Translations under genes and position numbers: made by a program | Assembly (NCBI GenBank): GCA_013339765.2 | Contig: CM023449.1 | Span: 39,588,387-39,652,386 of the forward strand | Direction of reading: 5' to 3' | DNA: 64,000 bases | Origin: Haemaphysalis longicornis | Taxonomy: Eukaryota; Arthropoda; Arachnida; Ixodida; Ixodidae | Part shown: positions 9,637 through 19,338 of the stretch, piece by piece | Position numbering within the stretch: the stretch's first letter is position 1 | How the letters are laid out: every line of letters starts with the position of its first letter | The notes under the pieces: model-generated | The model's input: the letters and a program-made list of their open reading frames with translations, nothing else | Told to the model about the DNA's origin: nothing | Databases searched by the model: none

Positions 9637-9870
9637 TTCATTGATTGATTGGGGGGGTTTAACGCGCCGACGCAACGCAGGCGATGAGGCGTGCCGTAGT
9701 GGAGGGCTCCGGATTAATTTTGACCACCTGGGGATCTTTATCGTGCGCCGAAATCTCGTACACACGGGCGTTTTTGCTTTTCGCCTCCATCAGAAAAGCG
9801 GCCGCCGCGGCCGGGAATCGAACCCGCGACCTCCTGCTCAGCAGCGCAACGCCTTAGCCACTGAGAAGTT
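9637..9870 (-). mobile_element. tRNA-derived SINE with CAAT tail
   Basis: On the minus strand a tRNA-like head at about 9866-9808 has box A TGGCTAAGGCG and a perfect box B GGTTCGATTCC. A body follows with GATGGAGGCGAAAAGC, then CCAGGTGGTCAAAATTAATC, and it ends near 9640 in a short CAAT repeat. A diverged plus-strand copy with the same body is at 56085-56310. This agrees with a Pol III-transcribed SINE mobilised by a LINE. The family looks like the tick SINEs I know, but the name cannot be fixed by eye. Confidence 0.85.
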
Positions 9871-10355
9871 GGGTGAGCTCTCTTTCCCGCTAGGATGGAT
9901 GTTCGCTTTGAACAAGCGGCCATTTGAATGGCTAAACCCTCCCGGCAGTCATACGGCATAGCAGCGAAAAGCTATAGACCCTCTCACTGACACATTTTAT
10001 GCGACAAAACTGCACCCTTCCTTTCTGGGATGTCACAGAGGTCACGTCAACATTGTCTTGTTCAAATCGGCTTCTTTTGAGCGGAAGAAATTTATAAGAC
10101 CCACTTGTAGGTCGAGGACTCGACACGCCCCACAACTGTTCTCTCGGGCGCGAAGCAATTAAGCAAAGTCTGGACTGCTACTGTGTTTGTAGACTATTTT
10201 GTAGACTGCTATTATTTGCTATACACTAACATTTGTTCCGCAAAGCGTTGTGCCGGTTAAAGTTTCAAAGTCTCCAGTGTTGCAAAACCGGCCTTCAACC
10301 TTTCACAAAGACGTGCTTCATGGACCAATTGTAGCACACACACGCTAGACGGCAA
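9871..10355. other. unassigned stretch
   Basis: No gene or repeat that I can support. The part from about 10257 shows weak similarity to sequence just left of the next element's paralogue near 17890. Confidence 0.4.
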
Positions 10356-10815
10356 ATTTAAAGGGAGATTGCTACACTTTCGATAAGCGCTTTCACATTT
10401 TCCTTCGTGTCTGGAACAACTACGAAAGCTATAGTTATCGCCAGCACGGAGTGGTGCTACGTGATTCTCTTGTCGCACCAGATACGCCTTCCATTTCTGC
10501 TTTGTTTTTGTGGCTTATTTTTAAGGTCCTATTGAAAAGCGTTCATTGCTGCTACTGAATTAAAACAGACCAAGAGCCGCTAAATGGCCTTAATGACGTA
10601 ATTCAAGCCGTCAAAGAACGTCAAGACCGGGAAAGAGGGAAAAATCTTTTGAGCGAGTTTCCGAGTTATCTGATGGGCATAGACGGGTAATTTTTGGCTG
10701 GGGTACTTTGCGACCCCCTAATCTACGTACTGGGTGTGTTGGGTGACTACATTCTGCAAGCGTTTAAGATTTCAAAATAAGTTGAAAAAGAAAGTGTTAC
10801 AGGGCCCCTTTAAAG
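10356..10815. mobile_element. short TTTAAAGGG-ended inverted-repeat element, intact copy
   Basis: About 460 bp bounded by TTTAAAGGG at the left and CCCCTTTAAAG at the right. Its interior (for example GCTATAGTTATCGCCAGCAC and GGGGTACTTTGCGACCCCC) is closely matched by 17938-18349 plus 23741-23790, where the LTR element is inserted. It has no coding capacity, so it is best called MITE-like. This copy provides the empty site for that insertion. Confidence 0.75.
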
Positions 10816-11039
10816 CCATTTTTTTAGACGGGGACAACCTGACTGTAGTTGGAGGCAACTCACCTGCGAGGAACACGGAGGCGAGACTCAAACGTCGCGT
10901 TCCCATTTCCGATGGTTCACCACTCCGAGCAAGTAAACCGCTTACAACCTGTATACCGGACTTGCCATTTTATACTGCGAAAGTTTCCATTCACATGCGC
11001 TCCCCGCTATCAACTCCGGCCTTTGTTCTCTCTCCTTAG

Positions 11040-11210
11040 CGAGTTTTAGCTGACCGTCTTTCACGGTCCGCTCCGCTCCGATAGCAAGCGGGAGCGCCAT
11101 TGCGCATGCGTGGCGCGTTTGGCCGCGAACGGCATTGGCTCCGGTAGCGCTGAGCGGGCCGCCGATGCCGGAGCGGACCGTCGAAAACGGTCAGCTAAAA
11201 CTCTCCCTTA
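11040..11210. mobile_element. ~170-bp foldback element
   Basis: The ends GAGTTTTAGCTGACCGT (11040) and ACGGTCAGCTAAAACTC (ending about 11210) are inverse complements, and the similarity runs inward for about 36 bp (GACGGTCCGCTCCG). The centre is GC-rich with GCGCATGCG. The size and structure suggest a MITE. Confidence 0.75.
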
Positions 11211-11728
11211 TCTGCTAAGCGATTCACATGCTTGCGCTTGTGGGACGAAAGTATGGGCAAACACTTTGCGGACGTGTTTCGTCCGTTGCGTCCAGGTTCG
11301 TTGCGAGGTTTTTCGATTGCAGATCAGAGGCGGATCCCACGCATTGTTCTGCCGCCAATGATTGCGTTTGCGTCACTGGCGAACCACAATCTCCATTTAA
11401 GTGCTTCAGCTTCGGGTGATCTCAGTGGAGATAACGATGACGGCCGTAAAAGGCAAACCAAACGATAAGCGAGGTAACAATCATATCGGTGGCGAAATTT
11501 CCTGCAGGTTGCAAATGTGGAATATTCAGTGCAGTCATCTTCTTTTGTGATCAGAAGTGCGGCAAAGTCACGACAGAATATATGTTTTTTCTTCATAGCT
11601 GGCGACTTTGATACGCTTAAAAGCATGATGGGTGGCCGGCAGTTTGTGGAAAGGAGGTGGTTTCTCGACCTTACGGCAAGCCGACTAATAGGTTAAATTC
11701 GTAAATACTCCCACTCATTGCTCTACTG
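11211..11728. other. unassigned stretch
   Basis: No feature supported. It ends at the CATAC target duplication (11729-11733) of the Gypsy element. Confidence 0.45.
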
Positions 11729-11733
11729 CATAC

Positions 11734-11977
11734 TGTTGTATCCGCCGCGCACCATAAGTGGCAGAGAGACGCAGACGCTACCATCGTACCCACGGAAAAG
11801 AGAGCCTTTATTCTTGTTACACGATATTTATAACCGGGCTGGCGGTTGCTGATGATGATGCTGAAAATTGGCCACCTTAGCATTGTGCGCCACCTGGTGG
11901 CATGAAAAGAACTACATCACACAACACAACATCCCCTCCTTCCAAAAAGGGGCAGCACACCGTCGCACAACACAACG
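11734..11977 (-). repeat. Gypsy 3' LTR
   Basis: Starts TGTTGTATCC and ends ACAACACAAC plus a final base changed from A to G. It contains an internal copy of its own end plus polypurine motif (CAACACAACATCCCCTCC), so the end region is duplicated within the LTR. Confidence 0.88.
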
Positions 11978-12000
11978 TCCCCTCCTCCCAAAAAGGGGCT
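11978..12000 (-). promoter_or_regulatory. polypurine tract of Gypsy element
   Basis: On the minus strand TTTTTGGGAGGAGGGGAC lies directly before the 3' LTR, the position of the plus-strand primer in LTR elements. Confidence 0.75.
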
Positions 12001-12147
12001 TGCACAGTCACTGCATTGTCTCATAAGTCATATTCAGCCAGCCACGCAGGCTTGCGTCGATCTCTGGTGGATCGCCGTGGAACCGCACTTTCAGCACTTG
12101 TCTCATTTCCTCCCGACACGTTCCTTGGTACACTCATGTCCGTGACA

Positions 12148-13923
12148 TCAACACTCGGCACACCAGTACTTGCAGTTGAAGTTGGAACTGCCGTTCTGGT
12201 CGGTGCTGGCCGGGGTAGTAAGTGGCTGGAACATCTGGGCAGTCGGGGGCTGTGCTGCGGTGGAGCCGGGAGTCCCAGGGGAAACGCAGGTTGCCTCTGT
12301 CGCAGGATTCCAGGCTGCAGTGTATGGAATCAGCCGCTCACGATTCCAAACGCGACCATCGCTCAGCTCGTACGTGTCCTCATTTTGGCGCCGAACCACC
12401 GGTGAAAGGGCGTGAAAATGATGGGGAACCCTTGGCACATGTCCCGGTAGCTTAATCCGAACTGCTTGTCCTGCGCTCAATGACGAATGTTTGGCTGCAC
12501 GACGACGATCCGTATAGTGCTTGCTTGCAAGCTGTTTCCGAGTTATCCTTTGCTTGACGGCTTGAAGCTCCACGCCTCCGACCTCAGGAACACTTCCAGT
12601 CGGTCCTGCAGCGAGATCGAGTCTGGTCCTTGGGTGACGGCCGTGTAGGAGAACAGCAGGTTTCTGACCCGTAGTTGCATGCGGGGTGCAACGGTAGATC
12701 CCAAGGTACTCTGTGACAGCCTCCTTCAGTGGGCGGTGTTCCTCCAGGCACACCTGAATGTAGTCCTTGAACACACGATTAAACCGTTCCACTTGTCCAT
12801 TTGACTGTGGATGATAGACTGCCGAGAATGTGTGGTGAATACCTCTATTGCGCAAGAATTCTTCAAACTCGACGGATGTAAATTGTGGCCCATGGTCACT
12901 CACTATCTCCATCGGATAGCCTTCACGGCTAAATATACTCCGCAAAAAGGACATGGTCGTCGCTGAAGTTACGTTGGAGGTGAACCCTACTTCTGGCCAC
13001 TTGCTGAAGTAGTCTACTAAAGTAATGGCAAAACGACAGTCCTGAGGAGCCCTTGCGAAAGGACCAACGATGTCGATGCCTATCTTCTCCCACGGTGCTG
13101 AAGGAAATGGTACCGGCTGCATTAGCGGCACAACTGGCTTGGCTGATTTGTCAACAGACTGACAAACGGCACAAGACTTCATCAGCTGTTCGACGTGCTT
13201 GTTCATGCCAGGCCAACTGTATTTTTCTCGGAGTCGTTGCTTTGTACGCGTGATGCCTGGGTGAGATTCATGGGCGATATCCATAAGTCTGCTCATCAAC
13301 GAAGAAGGTACCACGAACTGTTCCCCTCGGAGCAGCAGGTCATTCATCACTGACAGTTCGTCCCGAACCCTGTAGAAAGGCATTGCTTCTGGAGGCAGCG
13401 TCTTGGCTGATGGCCACCTGGACGTTGTCCACTGCATCACTTGGCAAAGTACGGAATCCTGCGCAGTTGCAGTCACGAATTCCTCGTGAGTTAAGCATGA
13501 AGAAACAAAGCAAACAGCATCTTCCGGCTCCGGACGGGCTCCATACTTCTCCTGCGGTAACCGGGAAAGGGCATCTGCGACAGTATTTTCAGTGCCCTTG
13601 TATTCTATTGTGTAGTTGTATGCCAGCAGTCTGGCATGCCATCTGGCAATCCTGAAAGGTTGACGGCCCGCTCCATTTGCAACGAGCAGCGTCACCAGTG
13701 CCTGATGGTCTGTACGTAACGTGAAGTGCCTGCCCCCAAAGGTACCTTTTCCAGTGTGTTCACATGCCCACATGCAGGCTAGTGCTTCCAGTTCGCCTAC
13801 AGAGTACTTGGTTTCAGCCGGTGTTAGGCGCCTTGATACAAAAGCGATGGTATGCAAGTCATCACCCTTCTGTTGCTGGAGTACAGCTCCTATGCCAATG
13901 CCAGAAGCATCTGTTGCAACCAC
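12148..13923 (-). pseudogene. Gypsy pol: RNase H and integrase
   Basis: A 591-codon open frame. RNase H covers roughly residues 1-125 (TDASGIGIGAVLQQ, ELEAL, LRTDHQAL, ADALSRLP). A zinc-binding HHCC region follows (HESHPGITRTKQRL then CAVCQ), and then the integrase core (GIDIVGPF, SDHGPQFTS, SNGQVERFN), giving the D, D and E residues. A C-terminal tail continues towards the 3' LTR. These enzymes degrade the RNA template and join cDNA to the genome. The frame is intact over this part but is separated by shifts from RT, so it is not part of a working polyprotein. Confidence 0.92.
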
Positions 13924-14061
13924 TATTTCCAGAGCAGGGTCAAAAAGCTCTAAGCAGTTACTTGCTAAGAGGAGCTTCAGCTGGTCAAAACAGGCTTGCC
14001 TTTCCGGCGTCCAAGTGAAACCTACTCCCTTCCGTAGAGCTGTCGTAGAGGCTCAACGAGT

Positions 14062-15204
14062 TCAGCATAGTGCGGTATGAATTTTGCATAATACCCAACC
14101 ATGCCAAGGAAAGAACGCAATGTTGCTACATTTGGGGGGACTGGAACTGTCTGGATGGCCTCTACATTGCTCACAAGTGGGCGAACCCCTTCTTTCGGTC
14201 ACTCTGTGACCCAAAATGTCAAGCTCCTTCACTCCAAAAATGCACTTTTCATTAAGTTTTAGCCCGGCATGGGCAATGCACTTCAAAACCTGCCGAAGGC
14301 AGGCGTCGTGCTCTTCCTTTGTGCACCAAAAAAAAAAACAATGTCGTCAATGTAGCAGAGAGTATTTCTGCAGCCTTGTAAGGTTATAGTCATCATTCTC
14401 TGGAAAGCAGCTGCTGCCGAAGCGAGTCCATAACAAACACGCTTGTACCTGTACAGCCCATGCTATGTGATGAAAGCAGTCAGGTCCCTGCTGTCTGGGC
14501 TAAGAGTCAATTGGTGATAGGCCGAGGCCAAATCCAGTCTTGAAAAGAACTTTGCACCATGCAGCTTGTGTAAGCAACTCTTCAGTGTGGGGCAGGGGAA
14601 AGGAGTCCACAAGGATTGCTTTGTTAGGTTCCCGCAGGGTCTACACATATCCTAATTTCCCGTTCTTATTCTTCGTTACAACTATTGGGGAGACCCAAGG
14701 GGAACTGTCAGTTTTCTCAATCACATCTGCCTGTTCTAGCCGATTCAGTTCAGCTTCCACAGATTCCTTCACCGCAAACGGCAAGCGTCGTAGTTTAGCG
14801 CTTACAGGAGCAACATCCTTGCGTATCTTGACTTTATGCACGAAGCCCTTTGCAAGACCCAAATTCCCGTCAAACAGGTCAGAGAACTGGGATAGCAGAT
14901 CAGGAGAGAGCCCTTCCGGTTTACAAGAAGTGTGGAAGCAGCTCAGTGACGTACCATTTATCTGTAGTTGCAGTGTGTTGATGGCGTCGATGCCCAGGAG
15001 ATTTGTGCCTTGTGGTACCACGTAGAAAATGAGTTGAGCATGCCGGTTCCGATACTGGACTGGAGTGGCGAAGCATCCTTGAATGTTGATTTTTCTGCGT
15101 GAAAAATCGAGCAACGTCGCCGATGTTGGCTGGAGTGGTGGTGGAGGCCTCAGTTTGCTGTACGTGTCAGCAGCAAGAATTGAAACTGCAGAACCTGTGC
15201 CCAC
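14062..15204 (-). pseudogene. Gypsy pol: protease and reverse transcriptase, broken
   Basis: The protease region starts near 15204; the active-site motif reads VGTGSAVSI, so the catalytic Asp of D-T/S-G is replaced by Gly. A linker with RKDVAPVSAKLRRLPF and SSPWVSPIVVTKNKNGKLGY leads into RT. FSRLDLASAYHQL lies in another frame (14648-14463), the catalytic YIDD is at 14354-14343 next to an A-run, and NEKCIFGVKELDILGH is at 14286-14200. At least two frame changes separate these blocks. The enzyme would not be made from this copy. Confidence 0.88.
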
Positions 15205-15225
15205 GAGGAAATCAACGAGAGTTTC

Positions 15226-16098
15226 TTAAACCTGTACTTGTATGCGCACTCCGGTGCTCTGTTCCCCGTTAAGTTGCAGTACGCTGAGAGCTGTTGGATC
15301 GCGGTGCTGGACTTCTTGAACAGCGAGGGACTCTTTGCTACGCTTCTCGCTACGACAGACTCTCTCGAAATGGCCTACCTTGCCACAGTTGTTGCATGTC
15401 TTGTTCCTTGCTTTGCAAATACTAGAATTGGCTAAGTGTTTCGCAGAGCCGCAGCGAAAACAAGTCCTACTATTTTGTCCCGACGAGGCATGTTCGGCTG
15501 GCCCTGGCGCCGAACGCTTATCCACTTTGTGCACGTATCCTGCAGGGCTAGCGGATGACAACTAATTGGAATATTTTGCAGCTTCTTCGATACTTCGAGC
15601 AATTGTGAGGGCCATGTCCAACGTCAATGAGGAGCCTTCCAAAAGTAGCCGCTCCCGAAGTACGGTGTTGCTCGTCTTGGCGACGAGTTGGTCGCGTATG
15701 AACTCGTCGGCCCTGTCATTAAAGGCGCAGGAAAGTGAAAGTTCTCGTAGCGAAGAAACGAACATGTCCGCGGTCTCACCCGGAAACTGAACGCGTTGAC
15801 CAAACCGCTGGCGTTCAATGACAACGTTAGTACTTGCTGCGTAGTAGGCCTCGAGCGTCTGCAGAGCAGTCTTGAATTCGTCCTCGTCCTCCGTAGGTTG
15901 CTTCTCTGGCAGCGTGTGGTAGATTCGTTGACCCTCGACCCCCAGGCAATGTAGAAGGAGCGCCTTGCGGCGTGCTGGCAGGTACGCGTCGCTTGCCGAC
16001 GCTACGAGGTAGTTCTCGAACATTCGACGCCATTGCGTCCACAGTATGGCGGGCTTTCCCGGTGTCGGTAGAAACGGCCGCGGCGGCGTCAGTGCCAT
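15226..16098 (-). pseudogene. Gypsy gag with CCHC knuckles, interrupted by one stop
   Basis: The frame starts at ATG 16098 and runs through a gag-like helical region, meets an in-frame TAG at 15564-15562, and continues in the same frame to 15226. The downstream part has two zinc knuckles: CFRCGSAKH with a wide spacing, and a canonical CNNCGKVGHFERVC. Gag packages the RNA. The single stop could be real or an assembly error. Confidence 0.88.
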
Positions 16099-16161
16099 TG
16101 AAGAAGATTGCAGTATGCCGTACTTGAGTAGTGACGTGGCGTTCCGCCCGCAGCCGAAAAG

Positions 16162-16178
16162 GGTTACCTCGTCGCCAT
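16162..16178 (-). other. primer-binding site of Gypsy element
   Basis: Immediately inside the 5' LTR the minus strand reads TAATGGCGACGAGGTAAC, and TGGCGACGAGG has the form of a tRNA 3'-end complement (probable tRNA identity not determined). Confidence 0.6.
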
Positions 16179-16180
16179 TA

Positions 16181-16408
16181 TGTTGTATCCGCCGCGCACC
16201 ATACGTGGCAGAGAGACGCAGACGCTACCATCGTACCCACGGAAAAGAGAGCCTTTATTCTTGTTACACGATATTTATAACCGGGCTTGCGGTTGCTGAT
16301 GATGATGCTGAAAATTGGCCACCTTAGCATTGTGCGCCACCTGGTGGCATGAAAAGAACTACATCACACAACACAACATCCCCTCCTCCCAAAAAGGGGC
16401 AGCACACC
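16181..16408 (-). repeat. Gypsy 5' LTR, main part
   Basis: Matches 11734-11961 with three substitutions seen. It stops at GCAGCACACC, where the nested element enters; the remaining LTR end (GTCGCACAACACAACA) is at 17334-17349. Confidence 0.88.
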
Positions 16409-17323
16409 ATAGAGTTTCTTAGTAAGTATACTGAGAGGAAACTGCGCCTCATAAGCCATGTCATCATGGGGGTTCATGCGAATACATCCTTTTTGGCTTT
16501 GGCTTGGCATAACGACTGGATTCTTAAGAAGTTTTGGGATTTGCTTTCTTCCTCCTATGCATTCACACGTTTACGAGCTACAAGGAAGCCGAAATCCTCC
16601 CGTTTCTGTGGTAGCCGTGTTCAGAGAAACAGCAGGCAATGCGTGATCGCACCTGACGTTGCTCATTCCGCAGTCGAAGGACGTATGACTGAGCGGGTAA
16701 TATGTCGCCGCGAAATTTGCAGCCGACGAAAAGAAGAAACAAAACATACTTCGACAAAGACAAGATACGGCAGATACGGGCGCTTGTATGCGTCCTATCT
16801 TGTCATCGTCCACGACTGTTTAAACGCCACGTTTTCATTTTTCTTGTTAAACTAGCTGGCGGTCGCGGTGCACCGGTTTCAGCACGAAGGCAAACGTTTT
16901 CATAGGCACGCTCAAAAAACTTTCGAAACTCTTCAAACAACTATTTTCTGAAATAATGGTAAAATTAATAAAATCACAGTCACTAATGAGTTACCCCCAA
17001 AATAATAACATTGTTCGTAACTAATTGGCCTGCGGAATAGCAGGCACAACCGTTCCGGCAAAAATACGCTTTACTTCTTTTTTTCTTAGTTTTAAAACAG
17101 CCTGTTTTTATTTTCCACTTACACAATTGAACACTATTCTTCTCGTTTTTGTGGCACTTTGTTTAAATTTGCGGTCACTAAAACGTTTCAATCCAAGCCA
17201 ATGATGAAACTAAGGCGAGCGCGATGTATAATGGCGGTCCATGACGACACAGACGACCTTGATGTGAGCCGCATAGACTCTAGCGCCAGATTCCTCTCTA
17301 GTGTATACTGTAAGAAACTCTAT
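16409..17323. mobile_element. 915-bp inverted-repeat element nested in the LTR
   Basis: The ends ATAGAGTTTCTTA (16409-16421) and TAAGAAACTCTAT (17311-17323) are perfect inverse complements and similarity continues inward with gaps (AGTATACT, GAGAGGAA, GTCATCATGG). It is flanked by a 10-base target duplication GCAGCACACC at 16399-16408 and 17324-17333. The uninterrupted LTR at 11734-11977 is the empty site. No transposase is encoded. A 9-11 bp duplication with long ends suggests a Mutator-type non-autonomous element, but this is inference. Confidence 0.85.
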
Positions 17324-17354
17324 GCAGCACACCGTCGCACAACACAACACATAC

Positions 17355-17937
17355 CACTAATTTATGTTTGTATTTCAAATTGTCCCTCACCGGTGCAACA
17401 TGTTTCCGCAGCCCCAGGTGTTGCACTAACATCTCAGCTTACCGTCTAGAGAGTAAAGAGTCCACGTAAAGTTTATCTCATTGGCAGAGAGAATTGTGAT
17501 AAAATTTCGTTAGAAACTGAAATTGTTTTCCGCTGTATGAGTCCTGAAGAGGTAATTTCAGCGTTTTAAACTTGTGGTCAGTATTTAGGTAGACTACGTC
17601 AGCCTACAAATTGAAGGTCCTTCTTAAGTTAAAAAAGATCCAGTAAGCCGTACTTTTGGGGCAAATAAAATCAGTAATCAATGACAAAAAGCGTTCTGAT
17701 AGGCATCCTAAAGCATAGCGAGTATAGGAGTTATTTGCGACGCTTGGAAGGCTGGGAGATTATAAATACTAGATGAAATAGAGGACACTACGTTTCTTCA
17801 TTTTCTTGCCAGGCTTTAAAATTGAGAGAAAACGTAGGGAGTATTCGAAATTTGTGAAATAGAGCTCTAAAGAGTTGGCATCCTACCACTTATAGAGGCC
17901 AATGTTGAAAGGATAAGAGATGATGGCAAGACGGCTG
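17355..17937. other. unassigned stretch
   Basis: AT-rich; no gene or repeat that I can support. Confidence 0.5.
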
Positions 17938-18349
17938 TTTTAAAGGGACCGAGCAACACTTTATATAACCGGTTGCGCTCTTTCCTTCACGTCTGGAAGA
18001 ACTGCAAAAGCTATAGTTATCGCCAGCACGGAGCGGCACTGCATGATTTGCTCGTCGCAGCAGATACGCCTTCCATTTCTGCATTGTTTTTGTGGCTTCA
18101 TTTTTAAAGTTGCTATCGAATGCGTTCATTGCTGCAACTGAAGGAAAACAGGCCAACAGCCGCTACATGGCCTTAATGACGTAATTCGAGCCGTCGAAAG
18201 AACTCTAAGACCGGGAAAGAGAAAAAAAATCTTTTGAGCGAGTTTCCAAGTTATCTAGTGTGCATGGAGCAGTAATTTCTGGCTGGGGTACTTTGCGACC
18301 CCCTAATCTGAGTACTGGGTGTGTTGGGTGGCTGCGTTCTGCAAACGTT
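17938..18349. mobile_element. TTTAAAGGG-ended element, left part of interrupted copy
   Basis: Diverged paralogue of 10356-10815, cut after GCAAACGTT by the LTR element; its remainder resumes at 23741 (CGTTCAAGTTTTCAAAA) and ends near 23790. Confidence 0.75.
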
Positions 18350-19317
18350 TGTGGGGATCCTGACGCCCAGGCCATTGCGCGATCACTGGGTTTGTGCCAT
18401 CACGCGGCGCTTTTCCCCTCTCTCCTCCGAAATTCCGGCTCGTCTTGGCGCCTCTGTGTAGAGCCGAGCCGTCTCTCAAACTCTTGCGTGAGGTGAAGCC
18501 TGCAGAGACCGTTGCGGCGATAAAACACTGTCACGCAGCGGGCGCTCCGCCCTGGTAGCGGAGCTAACCTCACCTCATTGGTCCGTTTGAACGAGGCCCG
18601 AACCCGACTCTCGCCGGGACGCGAACGCGCGCCCTGCGCGGGGGTCCGTTCGGGGGAGACGCTTCCAGGACGCCGAAGGCGTTGGCCGAAGGTATGTGAC
18701 GCTTTCTTTACCAGCCGGCTGCCACTCTGTGGCGCCGGCGAAAGCCCACCAGCCCTTCCGGCTGCGGCCCGTGCCTAAGGCTGCTCCTGTTGTCCCTACG
18801 CTTGCATATAGTAAGGCCGTACCTACCACTCGACGAACACGCCGTGCGGTACGCGCCTGTGAGCGAATGGGCCCCGTCTCCCTCGCTGCTGCGAGCCGAT
18901 CCGGCCAGCACGGCGATGCGCGCGCGCACAACGTGCGAGCACCCCGGAATTTGCCCTGACAGAAGAGCCCACTGGCTCTGCGCCGACGTAACGTGCGCAC
19001 TTGCGCGTGGCGCCCCATCGCCCCTTTCACCTAACGGGAAGTACGTACCTGTACTGTAAATTGTGTAATTTGGACTGTAAAATAGGTGACTAGAACGTTA
19101 GTATAAAATAACGTCTTCCCTCCGTACCCTGGGCATATTCCTTTGTCGCGCCTTTCTCCACCTGCCCAACAGAGGCGGTGTTAAGTTGGCGCGACGGCGT
19201 TTCAGTATCGTGAGCGTGCTCAAATAGCTCGAACCCGCGGTGGTTCCTCGCAGTGTGCATGAATGCCTGCCTTGTGCAAAGCTAGCGTTATGCATATTGT
19301 GAGGTAGAGAGACCACA
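18350..19317 (+). repeat. 5' LTR of LARD-like element
   Basis: Very GC-rich first 650 bp, then an AT-richer part with GTATAAAATAACG near 19100 that could act as a TATA signal. It ends AGAGACCACA. Confidence 0.92.
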
Positions 19318-19320
19318 AAC

Positions 19321-19338
19321 TGGCGCCCAACGTGGGGC
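19321..19338 (+). other. primer-binding site of LARD-like element
   Basis: TGGCGCCCAACGTGGGGC begins three bases after the LTR; TGGCGCCC starts like primer sites that pair with a tRNA 3' end. Confidence 0.8.

Larger units (their letters stand above)
11734..17349 (-). mobile_element. Ty3/Gypsy LTR retrotransposon, decayed, with nested insertion
   Basis: The element reads right to left: 5' LTR at 16181-17349 (split by another element), primer-binding site, gag, protease-RT, RNase H-integrase, polypurine tract and 3' LTR at 11734-11977. The five-base target duplication CATAC lies at 11729-11733 and 17350-17354. LTR ends are TGTTG...CAACA on the plus strand. I count three substitutions over the 228 bp of LTR shared before the nested element, so the insertion is not ancient. 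Coding regions carry an in-frame stop, frameshifts and a lost protease aspartate. Confidence 0.93.

Noticed and set aside
18575..19030. 151-codon minus-strand frame, repeated at 22997-23452
   Set aside because: It lies inside the GC-rich LTR and is duplicated only because the LTR is; no protein family is recognised.
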